Shown here in pieces: positions 47,567 through 61,556 of a stretch of 64,000 nt of DNA. Position numbers and translations under genes: made by a program. Every line of letters starts with the position of its first letter. The stretch's first letter is position 1. The stretch spans positions 10,850,001-10,914,000 of the forward strand of contig CP075497.1 in the NCBI GenBank assembly GCA_021613535.1, written 5' to 3'. The notes under the pieces are model-generated. The model did no database searches, was not told the origin of the DNA, and saw only the letters and a list, made by a program, of their open reading frames with translations. This DNA comes from Adineta vaga. Lineage: Eukaryota > Rotifera.

Positions 47567-48009
47567 TCAAAAATGAATCAATGAATTGCACACTATACGA
47601 TTATTTCCAATAAAATGAATTGGCTAATTTCGAAACGAATGATAACTATTTCTACAGATGTCGCTTTCGAAAATTCCTATAAATCATTTCTGTCTCAATA
47701 GAATTAATTGTAATATGATATATTTATTTTTCGAAATATTTCTCGAAATTAATTCATTTCACTTATAAATTAATCAATAACTAAAGATATATGTTTATTT
47801 ATTCATTCATTCATTATTCTAAAACAATTCACTCACTCTTCGTTTAATTATTGACAGACGGTTCTTTTCTTTTCTCTCTCTCTCTCTCTCTTCGTACTGT
47901 CATTATTAATCAAAACTTTTTTTCTGTAGAAAACACTTTTGTTTTTACCTCTATATGTTTTTGACTTACTCGTTGTTCTTCTTTTATACATTTAGATCTT
48001 GTTAGTAGA
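47567..48009. promoter_or_regulatory. Divergent region NUDT6 / HDAC1
   Basis: A 443-bp AT-rich gap with a CT-repeat at about 47873-47891 and an acceptor-like tacatttag shortly before the HDAC start. No specific factor site recognised. Confidence 0.4.
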
Positions 48010-50284
48010 ATGACAACTACACCCGCGTCTATTGGACCTCATAGTCGTAAAAAGGTTTCTTATTACTACGATTATGATGTAGGAAATTATTATTATGGGT
48101 AAATAGATTTTGTTAAATTTATACTTTTTATTGAAAAATTCTTTAATATAATTAGACAAGGACATCCAATGAAACCACATCGTATACGTATGGCACATAA
48201 TTTAATACTTAATTATGGTCTCTATCGAAAAATGGAAGTTTATGTACGTTGAAAACCTACAAAAAAGCTTTCCTTATGATGTTTTTCTGTCGTTCTAGCG
48301 TCCACATAAAGCAATAGCAGATGAAATGACTCGCTTTCATAGTGATGAATATGTGAAATTTATACAAAATGTTCGACCGGATAATATTGCAGATTTCAAT
48401 AAACAAATGCAACGCTGTATGTAAAATATATACTTTTGATTTATATTCCATCACAATGAGTAAGGAATACGTACACATCTATCGTATCTTATTTTTTGTA
48501 GTTAATGTTGGAGAAGATTGTCCAGTATTTGAAGGTGTATATGATTTCTGTCAAATATCAGCTGGTGGTTCATTAGCTGGTGCAGTTAAACTCAATCGAA
48601 AATTAACTGACATTGCAATTAATTGGGCAGGTGGTTTACATCATGCAAAAAAATCTGAAGCATCCGGTTTTTGTTATATTAATGATATTGTCTTAGCAAT
48701 ACTTGAATTATTGAAGTATATCTATCGCACAGAAAACAAACGAATGTACTATTTTTTATGTATTTTAAGATATCATCAACGAGTACTTTATGTTGATATT
48801 GATGTTCATCATGGTGATGGAGTTGAAGAAGCATTCTATACAACGGATCGAGTAATGACAGTATCATTTCATAAATTTGGAGAATACTTTCCAGGTACTG
48901 GTGATCTTCGAGTAAGTCTATTCGAATGGAATTCAAATGAAAAAGGAAATGAATATTTGCTGTTTTTTAAGGATATTGGAGCTGGACGTGGCAAATATTA
49001 TGCTGTTAATTTCCCATTACGTGATGGAATAGATGATGATACATATGAGACAATTTTCAAACCGGTTATGAGTAAAGTTATGGAAACATATCAACCTAAT
49101 GCTGTTGTTTTACAATGTGGTGCTGATTCATTGACGGGAGATCGACTTGGTTGCTTTAATTTAACTTTAAAAGGTTGATTTAGTTTTCGATTTATTAGAT
49201 TGAATATATTCAATTATTAAAATTTCTAGGACATGGAAAATGTGTTGAATTTATGAAAAGTTTTAATTTACCTTTGTTATTACTTGGTGGTGGAGGTTAT
49301 ACAATTCGAAATGTAGCACGTGCTTGGACAAATGAAACAGCAATAGCATTGAATCAAGAAATTCCAAATGGTAACTTCTTTTGTTTTTCATATAATTTAT
49401 AGCAAATTCTATATTATAGAATTACCCTATAATGATTATTTTGAATATTATGGACCCGATTTTAAATTGAATATCACTCCATCAAATATGCCGAATCAAA
49501 ATAGTCTGGATTATTTAGATAAAATCAAGTAAATATATATGAAAATAAACATAGGAATATTCATATATATATATATATACATAGAGTTAAACTTTTTGAC
49601 AATCTTCGAATGTTACCTCATGTACCTGGTGTTCAAATGCAATGTAAGAAGCTTACAAAATCATAATCTATGTTATTTTTCAATTGTTTTCATGATCTAT
49701 TTAGCTATTCCCGATGATATAATGGATGTTGATCGAGTTATTGATGAAGATAAAGATAGTGATCCGAATAAAGTAAATTAAATAGAAAGATTATCAATCG
49801 ATTCAATTCATTAATTGATTTAGCGTATTTCACAAGTACAAACAGATCGTCGTATAGTTGATGAACGTGAATTATCTGATTCTGAAGATGAAGAAGGTGA
49901 CAAACGACGCAATCATTCAAATGCAAAACAAGTTTTTAATAAACGTAAAGCCAGTTCTGATTCAATCAATGGTATTTATCATGTACTTTGATTCATTCTA
50001 AATAAATTTCATTTGTTTTGAAAGGCGTTACAGTTAATGGTAACGATGGAATTCAACACAATATCAATACAACTGTTACAAAAGTAATGAAACAGGCCGA
50101 ATTAACTATTGTCAACCCATCGATTAGTGATAATCATTCATCGAATGCAGAATCAACAGGAGTATCGGTTACAACTATAATAAAAGAAGAAGTAATTCAA
50201 ACTACAACAGCCATTTCAGAAGGAAATATTCCCATGGACGCTGATATTTCATCGGTTATAACCGAGACGAAAAACTCTGAGTAA
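48010..50284 (+). CDS. HDAC1: Class I histone deacetylase (HDAC1/2, Rpd3 type)
   Basis: Catalytic core: [121 protein letters not shown] and [18 protein letters not shown]. The charge-relay His-His, the zinc ligands Asp/His/Asp and the catalytic Tyr of GGGGYT are all present. The C-terminus includes [11 protein letters not shown], then an acidic and Ser/Thr-rich tail ([14 protein letters not shown]) as in HDAC1/2, where casein-kinase sites are typical. It acts in Sin3, NuRD and CoREST complexes on histone tails. About nine short introns; two of them (48716-48769 and 48912-48971) are multiples of three without stops. The HP1 gene follows on the same strand. Confidence 0.95.
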
Positions 50285-51011
50285 AATACAATATTCATAT
50301 ACGAAATTCCATACCTCGATTTACTTGTTGTATCGATGTTTGCCTTGCATTTTTGTTTTGATTCCTTGTTTAGTTGCCAAGAAACAAACAAAAAAAAACA
50401 ATTCGAGATTTTTTTTAAATATTCTTAATCTATATAGGTATGTATGAGTGCGTGTATAAATATATTCTGCATTGTAGTTTCAAAGAAATTTAACTCTCTC
50501 TTTCTTCAGTTCCTTTTTTTGTCAGTATTCAAAGAAAACAAAATAAATATCTATATGTCCGTGTTTTGTTTCTTAATCAAACATAATTATTCTACACAAT
50601 TTTTCACATGAATCAATATATGTTCATTATAAAACACAGATATGTAATCGTATTGAATAGAAATCGAAGAGAGACATTATATTACATTTGTTCGGTTACG
50701 GTATGAATCACAAAACTTTCTCTTTCCATATACATACGTTCTACATAAAATTTTTCATTATTCACATCTCTTGAATGATTTGTATAGGTCTGGTATTTGG
50801 TTACGCATATAGCGCTGTTGATTCTTCCTTGTGTCGAAGTGCTTCCTTGTCATTGGTCGCATGTACTCTATTTTCTGAATGGTCAAATTAGACATTGTTT
50901 ATACAAATAGCCTGTTCTTTCTTTCTTTTAAAACAGGATACAGAAATAGAAAAAAAAATCTTTCCATTCGATTCAAACTTATAATATTTTTGAAGATTGC
51001 TCAATAATATC
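50285..51011. other. HDAC1 3' flank and HP1 upstream region
   Basis: AT-rich 727 bp. A ttttaaaacag acceptor-like site (about 50927-50937) lies 75 nt before the HP1 start and may mark the HP1 5' UTR. No other gene. Confidence 0.4.
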
Positions 51012-51719
51012 ATGCCATCGTCGAAAAATCAAGATTATGTTGTTGAAAAAATTGTCTCGAAACGAACGAATGGCAAAGGACAAGTTTTTTATTTGATCAA
51101 ATGGAAAGGTACTTGAGACTTGTTGAAAGAGAAATTGAATTTCAAAGATTATATTCTTTCAGGTTATTCATCAGCAGATAACACATGGGAACCAGAAAGT
51201 AATGTTAATAATTGTCCCGATTTGGTTAAAGAATTTGAAGCTGAACAAGCTAATACATCTGAAAATCGTACAAGTGCAAGATCAACTCGTTCAAGTTTGC
51301 CAGTATCAACAAAATTAAACAATGAAGATACAGATTCTAGTGAAGATATTTCAAAACGTTCATCGCGTAAACGTTTACCCAGTGTTAATAGCGATACTAG
51401 TGAAAATGAAGATGAAAATGATCATGATTTTGTAACACGAGCAATCATTAAATCACGAGCATCGTCGAAACGATTACGTAATAGTCCACCCAAATCAAAA
51501 AACACCAAAGTTTCGATCTATAAAACTGATAATGATATGCTTGATTTAGTTAAAATTGATGAAATTCTTGATGTACGTCGAAATAAGAAAAATAATACTA
51601 TTGAATATCATATTCAAGTGAAACAGAAGGACAAGAAATCAATTTGGGTCGATTCCAATCGAATAAAGAATGATTATGCTCAAGAAGTAATTGATTTTCT
51701 TGAAGAGAAATACGTTTAG
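51012..51719 (+). CDS. HP1/CBX heterochromatin protein
   Basis: Two exons joined at WKG|YSS (intron about 51110-51162). The N-terminal chromodomain DYVVEKIVSKRTNGKGQVFY...IKWKGYSSADNTWEPESN has the aromatic cage residues (Tyr of YVVEK, Trp of IKWKG, Trp of NTWEP region) that read H3K9me. A Ser/Lys-rich hinge follows (SSRKRLPSVNSDTSENEDEN). The C-terminal chromoshadow domain (LVKIDEILDVRRNKKNN through WVDSNRIKNDYAQEVIDFLE) should dimerise and bind PxVxL partners. The domain pair is diagnostic for HP1; the paralogue cannot be assigned. Its neighbour is HDAC1/2. Confidence 0.9.
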
Positions 51720-52347
51720 AATGAAGAAAAAAAACATATCCGAAAACTATTTTTCCATTTAGTAGGCTCTCTTTTCTTTTTTTTCCTTTCTTTCACATTA
51801 TAGTGTACTTTACACGTTGTGTAGTATTTCATGTGTGTGTGTGTGTATATATTCCGTTCAAGGCATGTTGTCTTGATTGTTATATAAATCCGCTGTTGTT
51901 TCATAGATTCGTTGTTTGTGATCTATAAGGTTTTGTTCTTTTCTTTTGTTGCTATTCAATGCGTACATATGAATAGAAATATATATATATATATACACAG
52001 TTATATTGATTACTCTGAATAGCTTTTTAAAACATCAATCAATGATAGTATGTTGATTCGAATGAAAGAGTCCGAATCTTCATCTTTCATTTGTCAATCA
52101 ATGTTGAGTTTATACAGCAAATAATGAAGATTTGATGAATATCTGTTGTTTTCTTTTTCTTTTTTTTTGGAAAAATATCGACTACCAATCATCTTGTTTA
52201 ACAAATAACAGAAAAATAAAGAAATAAATGTGAAAAAAAACCGGTAGAGAATTATCTGAACTCTCTATTGCTAGTTGTGATATTGTTCACCGAAAGATAA
52301 ATATTCATCGGAGATAGAGATACAAGATGAGTCTTTCTTTTTTTTTG
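51720..52347. other. Convergent 3' flanks of HP1 and pICln
   Basis: AT-rich with a short (GT)n at about 51832-51847 and (AT)n at about 51980-51995. No gene seen. Confidence 0.4.
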
Positions 52348-53319
52348 TTATTCCATTTGTTCTGTTTGATCAGTATTGTCATTGTCATCTGAAATGTAAG
52401 ATACAACGATTTTATATGAAATTTAAATAATTATTAGAAAATTCAAATAAGTCTAATTAGTCTTCTTTTTTCAAATACCTTGATCACCATGTTCACCGCG
52501 TCTATGTCCACCGAATCGTGTACCACGCGTTCGTTGGTGTGATGATGAAAAATGAGCATTATATCCATATGGATCATCATCATCTTCATGATTTCCATTT
52601 CCATTTTCATTATTATCATCTTCATTACCATAATCAATATCTATACATATTAAATCAAACAATAAAATAACTTTACAAAATAAACTATTATGAATCTTTA
52701 TTTACCAGAACCAACTTCATCGTCTTCAACCATATCATCAAGTGGATCAGGATGAAGTGCTTGACATTCAGCAGTTGCTTGATAAGCTGTTTTCAAATCT
52801 TCTGATGTAGCCATAACAAATCGATAATTAACAGTACGAATACTATCGAATTCAACAGGTGATTCACTTCGACCACTATCACCATCACCATTTTCTTGAT
52901 GATTTGATCCATCTATTTAATAACAATCACTATTCATTTTCTTATTTATTGAAATCAATACACTTACTATTATTCTCATTATCTTCATCTTCTTCATCAT
53001 CTTTTGATTTTTGAACAATAACAACTAGATGTTCTTCGGGATATTTCGGATCATGTGTAACAATTCCATGCATAGTTAATGATGGATAATCAATAGCTAT
53101 ACCTTGTCGTTGAGTATCATCAGATGCAAGTGCCCAAACCAATTGACTAAAATTACAATCAAATGTAATTTTCACAAGAAATTTTCTTGTATTTACCTTT
53201 CAGCAATGCATAAAATTCCTTGACCTAAATAATCATCTTCTAAATATGCTTTCACCGATGAATATTGTTGACGAATATATTCCGTTGGAAGTGTAATATT
53301 GTTTAATTGAGAAGGCATC
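52348..53319 (-). CDS. CLNS1A: pICln, methylosome subunit (CLNS1A)
   Basis: Start at 53319 (MPSQLNNITLPTEYIRQQYS); the ATG directly follows cttttttttgtag. PH-like fold blocks: YLGQGILCIAESQLVWAL, GIAIDYPSLTMHGIVTHD, EEHLVVIVQKSKDDEEDE and VNYRFVMATSEDLKTAYQA followed by ECQALHPDPLDDM, the pICln hallmark. The C-terminal acidic tail (DIDYGNEDDNNENGNGNHED) precedes an Arg/Gly/His stretch. pICln brings Sm proteins to PRMT5 and chaperones snRNP assembly. Ends DDNDNTDQTEQME, stop 52348-52350. It lies 218 bp after the CEP290 stop on the same strand. Confidence 0.9.
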
Positions 53320-53537
53320 TACAAAAAAAAGCGAAAGATTCTAGTTTTTGTTTTGTAAAACAACATATTAATACACGGCGGCATAAGAATAAACTACAAT
53401 AAAAAGAAAACAGTGGGAAAAAAAAATATTTATTCGAATTCAAATATTGTCATTCATTCGATGGACGGTTCTCATGTGTCATTATTTATCTGACTGACAC
53501 AACAAAACAAAAAGCAGAGATTAATTTAAATTTGTAT

Positions 53538-56500
53538 TTAATGATAACCATTAGACGATGATGTTGGTGATGTTGGTAAAGCTTTCATTTGTAAATGAGC
53601 TACTTGTTCACGTAAAAGTCCTATTTCTTTTTGTAGCTAAAAGAACAAAAGAAATGGCTTGGAATGGAAACTATATAGGAAAATAAAATAACGAACTCGG
53701 GAATTGACAAGACCCTTATTTTCAATTTCTTTGGTTGATTCAGTTGCTTGAGTGAAGAATGCACGATTTGAATCATTCTAATTCAGGAAATTCTATGTGT
53801 TTATTTCAATTGTGAAAGAGTTTGATAAACTTACTGCTATTCGTTGTCGATCAAGATCTGATTTTAATGATTGATTTTCTAATTGAAGATGATCAACTTT
53901 CTTTTTCATCGCTGCAATGATTTTTTCTAATTCCAATGTCGATCGACCCGATTCTCCAACCTAATTAATATCAATGAATAATCTTTTTGAGAAAAATCAA
54001 AAATAAGCTTATGCAATTTACTCGTCGCATATTTCCACTCGATGTCGATCGAGGACTATCACCATTTCGTAAACTTTCATTTTCTGCTTTTAAAAATGTA
54101 TTAATCTTTTGTAATTCTTCAATACGTATTCGAGATCTAAAGAAAATATATGAAATCAATATTCAATTACGAAATACCGTACTTATTCAATTCATCTCGA
54201 AGTTGTTGATTGAATTTCAGTAATTCTCTTTTATGTGTATCTAAATCAGTAATCTGTTGTTGAAATGATTCGATTGTACGTCGTGTTCTTTCATCCTACA
54301 GTGAATCAATGATTAGTCAAATATTGTGTAATTATGTTGAAAGAAAATTTCATAAGTTCATTTGTATAGATACACTTACTCGAGTTTCATCAAAAGGTCG
54401 TTCGGCTGTTTTCGTTTTTCGAAGTTTATCTTCAAGTAAATGAACTTGACGTCGTAATGAGTCGATTGTATCATCACCCTATAGATTTATTTGATTTAAA
54501 ATCAACAATCTTTCTTTAAATGTAATTTCTTACTTGGCCTTGTTGTAAATGTTGACCACTAATTCGTCGTTGTGCAGTATCCGTCAGAGTTGCATTTTGT
54601 TGTTGAAGTTTCGTTACTTTCTTTTCATTTTGATCTACGATTGATAACGTAATTATCTTTATGAATTGAATAAGTATAAAAAAATAAAACCTAATCTTTG
54701 CCGAGCATCATTTGCTTCATCTAAATATTGTTGCATTAATGCTTTCTGTGCTTTTAATTCTCGTTTTAGATTTTGTATTTGTCCTTCATAATCATCAATC
54801 TTTTCTTGTAATTGTGCAGTTTTATTTGTAATTAAAGCTTGTACAGAAAGATTTTGTTTATCTTCTTCATTCATAGCTTTGAGATTTCCTTCTGCTATTG
54901 ACACCATATTACGACGTATATCTGCTAGAGATTGAACTAGTTTTTGACATTGTTCTTCTTTCGCTGCTAATTGTTCACGTAGACTTAGTCCACTACTTGT
55001 TGAACTCGTTTTTGTTACTTTAGTTGGCGAAGGTTTACGTGGACTATCAAAATCAGTCATAGATTGTCCAGTTTTATTTTGTTGATCTTGAAGTTGAGAA
55101 CGTTGATTTCCAATTTCACGATTTAATTCATCAACAATCCTTTCATAATTTGTTTTCATTCTGAAAATAAGAACATGTTTATAAGGAATCATTGAAGAGT
55201 TTTTTTTTTCATTCTACTTTTCACGATCTTGCTTAAATTGTTCTACTTTTTGTGTTAAACGTCCTTTCCATGTTTCAGCTTCACGACGTGCTTCACGTAA
55301 TTTTTCATTGACATGTGCAATAGTATTATCTTGTACAGCGATATTTTCTTCCATTTCACGTATACGTGCCATCTATATCAAATCATGAAAGTATAGTGAT
55401 AAAGAAGAAGAAGAAGTATTGATAACGAACCTCAGTCGTCGATGATGGTCCATGGAAAAGAGCAGGATTTCCACCTCGTTCAACAAAATCTTTAAAACGC
55501 ATAAAATCTAAATCGCGTTTATTTTGTAATTGTTCATTTAATAATTGAATTTCTTCTTCATGTTGTCGCAATTGTTTATTCAGATCTTCACGAGCTTCTT
55601 TAAGCATTTCTTGATATTTACGAATACTATCTTCTTTTTGTATAATACGAGCCTAGAAACAAATTAATGATTAAGAACAATCCATAAAGATTGTTTTTCA
55701 TTTACTTGAAGACTATCAATAGTTGATTGAGCAGCTCGAACAGTTGATAAACGAGAATAATCATCAGGTCGTGTCATAACATCAGAAATAAGTTTATCCG
55801 AATCCAATATTGTTGTTGTTGGTAAACGAAGACGAAGTTCATGAATAACTTTATCACGAGCTAATACAGCATTTTCCATTTCTCGAATCTTATCATTATG
55901 ATCAGAGGTTTTCTAAAGAACAGTGTACATTTAGTTTAGTGTTCGTATAATATTAACATTGATATATATATATTTTACCTTTTCGACAAGTTGATGTTGT
56001 ATTTTAGCTTCCATTAATAGATGAATATTATCACGAATGATTGTTAATGCTTGTTCTAATTGATGAGAAACAGGTAATGATGGATCAGGATAATGACCAA
56101 TAGCTTCTTCAAACTAAATAGATATTATATTTGAATAGAGAAAAATTAATGAATAGACAATCAATACTCGTTTTGCAGCATTAGCAATATCATTTTGTTG
56201 TTTTTCAAGTTGATCAATCTTTCTTTCCATGTCTAATTCTCGATGTTCCCATATCAATTGTCGTTCTTCAATTTCCTATCAAAACAATTTCTTAAATATT
56301 TATCTAAAGTAAATTTTTTAAACATACTTTCTCAAATTTGACATTTTGTTCTTCAAGTTCAGTCACATTAATTTCCAATTGTTGAACCAATTTACTCAAA
56401 TGTAAATTCTATACAAAGAAATGAATACTTCTCCTGAAGAGAAACTAGATACTCACATCGGTTTCCAAACGTTTATTCAAACGAATATGTCTCAATTCAT

Positions 56501-59500
56501 TTAATTTAACTTTTTCTAATTTCTGTTGCCATTCAATCATTTTTTGTACACGTGAATTACTTTGTCCATCTTTTAATGTTGATAATAATTCTTCCAAAGA
56601 TTTATGTTTAAAATCATACGAAGCAATTTGTGTTTCGAGATCAAATTTTTGATCAGCTAATTTCTTCATATCGAAATCTAATTGTTTTTTACCATTACGT
56701 AAATCAATCATTGTCTTTGCATATGCTTCTTGAACACGTAATGGAAGTGCGCCGGCATATTTATGACGATAATCCTATAGAATGAAGAATTGGTAATAGA
56801 TCTTCGAATAAAATGAAGTCTTACTTGTAAAGCAGTTCGTAAATATCGAATACGTTGTGTATATTCTTGTCGAATGAAGAATAAACTTTGTTCTTTTTCA
56901 TCTAATTTTTGTTCGGTTCGAAGAAGTAAAGCTTTTTGTTTAGTTAAATCACTATCTGCTTGTAATTGTTTTCGTTTCGCTGTTGCTTCGCTGATTTGTA
57001 ATGCAAGAATATGACGATGAAGTTTCCCTGAAAGAATCGTTTTCAATGAGTTTTTTTTTCGCATTAATTTATTCGATTTTATTTACCAATTTCAGTTTTA
57101 TCATCAGATTTCGATTGTGAATCAAGTAATTGAAGACGTAGAGATTGAAATTCTTTTTCATCTAAAACTTTCATATCATTAACAGCGCCGACCTGATAAG
57201 TTGCAACTTCCGATATTTCACGTAAACGAGCAATTTCTTGTTTCGATTGAATTTCTATACCTTCCAATTCTGATACTCGTCTAAGAAAATAGAAAGAAAC
57301 AATTGACGAACACATTTTTTTAATAGACACTATACCGTTTATCAGCATCGGAGACTGTTCGTGGTACACTATGTGCAAGATCTTCACGTAATTCACGTTC
57401 AGTTCGTTGCATTTCAAGATTCATTCGAGTTAACTCGCTAAATTTTTTCTCTAATTCAAGATTTCGATCTTCCATTTGTCGAAGTGTAACACGTTGTTGA
57501 TCATAAAGTTTCTGTGCATATTCTGCGCGTTGTCGTTCATTTAATTCTTTCATTTCGAGAACAGTAATTTTACGTGAGAGACTTCCAGGACTATCATCAA
57601 GTAAAGCACCGCTACTGGTTCGACCTGTTGTCGTTGCATAACCTTGAAAATTTTCGAATGAAATATTTTCCGAAATGAGAAAAATATTAATCTTTACCTG
57701 CATCGATTAAACCTTGATTTTTCAAATTTTCCATTGTTTCTTCTAATAAATGCATTTTTTCCTTATCAATTTGTAATTGTCGTCGAATAAATTCCACTTC
57801 ATCTGTTAATCGTCGATTTTCCTCCTGAAAAAGAAATTTACTAACTTTTCAACATATTAACATCGATTTACCGTTACAACAGATGATTGTTCCGTTTGTT
57901 GAACATACATATGTTGTTGTTCAAGTAAATCTCGATATTTTTCTACAACATCTTCATATTTTCTATTCAATTTATCTAATTCACTTTGATGTACACTTTC
58001 TTCCACTTGTTTTTGTAAATGTTTTACACGATAAGCAGCTGTATCTTTGAAACGTTGTAAATAATTCAAACGTGTTTGAACAGCAACTTCCATATCAACA
58101 ACTTCTGTACGTAATTTTGTATTGTCCTAGAAAAAAAAAGTGAATCAGTAATTATTCAATGTAGACGACAATGGATTGTTTACTTTTCGTAAACGAGATT
58201 CAATATCTTGATAGGAAAGAATTTTTCTTCCTAAAGTTTTTTCATTAACACGTAAGACAGTAATTTTTCTTGTAATTTCAGCAATACGACGACGAACTTC
58301 GACATCATCTTGTTCTAATGTATTGAGAAGACGCTAAATAGAAAAGAGAAGTTTTTTTTTTGGAAAAGAAGAAGTTTTGAACATGATTTTACGTCAAATT
58401 CTTGAAGTTTAACAAGATTTTTTTCGATTTCCGTTTGTAAATCTCGTTTTGCGTCATTGGTTTGATCACGTTCTGATGTCCATTGTTGTTGTTTTTCATG
58501 AAAATCTTTATAAAGTAAACCAGTTTGATGTTTAATTACATTTAATTTTCGTCGATATTTATCTAATCCTTCTTCTAATTGTTTATTCATTTCACGTTGA
58601 GCTGTAACTTCCTATTTTATTTCAAAATAATTCATCAATATAATCTATCCGATGAAATCAAATACATACAGCTAAAGCATCAACAAGATATTCATTAAGA
58701 CAGGAGATAATATCACGACTTGATGGTGATAAACCATCGGGTAATTTCAAGGATTGAAATGCTAAAGGAACAGCGCCAGCTTCTTCGAATAATTGTAAAT
58801 CACGTTGAAGTTTTTCATTCTAGAGAGAAAATGTATATTTTTCTGAAAAGAACTAAGTTTTAAACAGACTCGTTCGGTAGCTAATTTTAGATTAACATCT
58901 GATTTGGTTTTTTCATGGCGAGCATTGTACAATTCATCACGTAGTTCAGCAATTCGACCGAGTAATTTATCATTTTCACTCTTAGGAACGACTGCATTGT
59001 CATATCGTCCACCGAGTGATTGATTTTCTAGAACTTGAAGCATTTTTTCTAATGATGGACATTGTAAAATATAAGATGATGATGGATCATTTGAAGAAGA
59101 TTTCTGAAAACGTTTTTGTTTTAATTGTTGATCAATTTCTTTTAAACCTTGTTCAAGACCATGAATTTCAGTAATCAAAGCACGATTTTCATTAGTTTTT
59201 TCAATAAGTTCACGACGAAGTTGATCAATATTTGTATCAAATGCTTTCATTTGTTGATCATAATCATTCCGTGCAATACGAATAGCATCATCTGTTGTTG
59301 GAATGGATGGTCGACCAATACCACTATCATCAATCCATACAGAATCACCAGCTAAACCTAATTCACTTGCTCGTATGCCTGCTTGACGAGCTAATTGTCG
59401 GCAATTTTGTTTTAATTTTAATCGTTCTTCTTCCAAACGTTCGATCTATAAGAGGAAAAAGTCTTTGATAGTTAAAGGTCAATACTTTTTATTTCGCTTA

Positions 59501-61556
59501 CTTCTTTTTGTAATACTTGTACAACAGCTTGATTGGCTTCTGTACGTGTCATTCGTGCTGATTTGAGTTGTTCAACTGACATAGGTGTTCGTGGATCCAT
59601 ACCTAATTTGGCTCGTAATTCTTCATTTTCATCCGTCACTTCATTCACAGTTAATTCGTTTCGCGATGCAAATTGAGCTAAATCTTCCATTTGTCGATCT
59701 TTTAATTTATTTTGTTCTTTTAATTGACGAATTTCTTGTACAGCATCACGTAATTCATAATTTTTATCCAAAAATCCTTGTAATTGTTTATCAAGTTCAT
59801 GTAAACGAACATCACGTTCACTTAATTCTTTTTCATATTCATTTAATTGTTTTCTTAATCGATTAATTTCATATGTATTCGAACGATTTGCCGTAGAAGT
59901 TGGATCGGCAGGTGCTTTGATTAGAGAGAAAGAAAAAATGAATCATTTTATTTCTATGTGTAGACGGTGGTGTATATTTACTTGTATAATCAGTTCGCAT
60001 ACGATCAAGTGCATCAGTTTGTTTGATTAAATCACTAGTTGCTTCTTCGACTTTCTTTTTCAATAAAATGATTTGTTGATCTTTTTCTGCTAATACCTAA
60101 AATGATTGCATATTTTTTGATCAATGATAAGAATATGTTTGTTGATTTGATTTACTTTATTTAACGTAGCAATATCGGTTTTTTGACCATCAAATTGATG
60201 CATTTGTAATTGATCATGTAAATCGATGATTTTTCGTTTAAGATCATCAATTTCATCATCTTTTGCTTTGAAAATATCCTTAAAAGAAACATTTATATTT
60301 ATAAAATAGATGAATTCAAACAAACGAAACTTACTTTCCATTGCTTAACTCGATCTTCAACAAGTCGCATGATAACATCATCATCATCCATCGAATTCGA
60401 TGGCATTTGATCTTTCATTAGATTCAATTCATTTTTCATTTGAAGATTTTCTTGATCTTTTTCATTGAGAAAACCCTAGAAAAACATTACTCATTTCAAA
60501 AGATTCAAAAACTTTTCAATATACTTTTAGTTTTGAAAGTTCATTTGACAACTCATTAATATGACGTGTTGCATCTGTTAATTCATGTTGTAATGCAGCA
60601 GTTTTTGATTGTAATTTTTGATAATCATCAAACAATTGCTAGAAGAAAACTTTCTTCATAATAAATCAAAGTCAATCATTATTTTAACTTACATTATTTT
60701 CATCTAATACATTATTAAGTTCTTTTTCCATCGCACGTACACGTGATGTTCGTTCACCATCATCATCTCGTATTCGATTTGTATCACGTAATTCTGATAT
60801 ACGTTTACTTAAATCTTCAGATAATTTTTTCAATGCATCTTTCTAGAAAATTAATTTCATTCATTTTCGATGAATTATGTTTCGAATTTTTACAAACTTC
60901 ATTTTGTAATTCGCGAACTTTAGCTTCACATTTTTTCAATTCATCGCGTACTTGTCCAGCTTCACCTAATTCATTTTCATATGACGTTCGATATTGATCT
61001 CGTTCGGATTGTAGACGAGCAATTTCATTGGATAAATATGAATTTGCCTGAAAAAAACACAAAAGATATTCTCTGTTCATAGAGACTATTGAATAAAATA
61101 ATCATTTACATCTTTTGCATTTGCAAATGTTTTGCCTTTTAATGCTTCATCTAATTGAAAAGAAAAAAACTAAATGAATATTAATCAAATCATCAATCTT
61201 ACTCTCTTTTGCAACAGCAACTAATTGCTCAAAAGTTCCTTCTTTTTGAGCACGAAAAAACTAAAATAAAACCTTCTGTTTTTTCTCTTTTCTTTATTTA
61301 AAAAAGCTTCTTTACTTTTGCAAATTGTTGTCCAAGTTGAAATGCATGACGTAAATCTTGTTCACTTTCAACTTCATTTACTTTTAACTATTACAGAAGA
61401 AAGTTTTCAAGACAAAATATATTTCCTTTCAAATCTTACTTTAATAAAATCATCACCTAATTTTTCATTTTCATCATCAGCTGTATCATTCTCAATATCG
61501 ATATCACTTGGTTGAACTCGTAATAAACGTTGCCAATTTGGAGACGGTGGAGCCAT
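53538..61556 (-). CDS. CEP290: CEP290, ciliary transition-zone coiled-coil protein
   Basis: About 8 kb and more than 25 short introns, giving an estimated 2,100 aa (human about 2,480). Start 61556: MAPPSPNWQRLLRVQPSDID, matching the CEP290 N-terminus. Diagnostic blocks in order include DENEELRAKLGMDPRTPMSV, LQRFKDTAAYRVKHLQKQVE, KITVLEMKELNERQRAEYAQ, YDQQRVTLRQMEDRNLELEK, REDLAHSVPRTVSDADKR, RLEQKLDEKEQSLF-like sequence (here LRTEQKLDEKEQSLFFIRQEY) and VIHELRLRLP. The whole protein is coiled coil; the end is EIGLLREQVAHLQMKALPTS. CEP290 bridges microtubules and membrane at the transition zone and gates ciliary entry; it also occurs at centriolar satellites. Its ATG lies 42 nt after the CCDC138 stop on the same strand. 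Confidence 0.95.
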
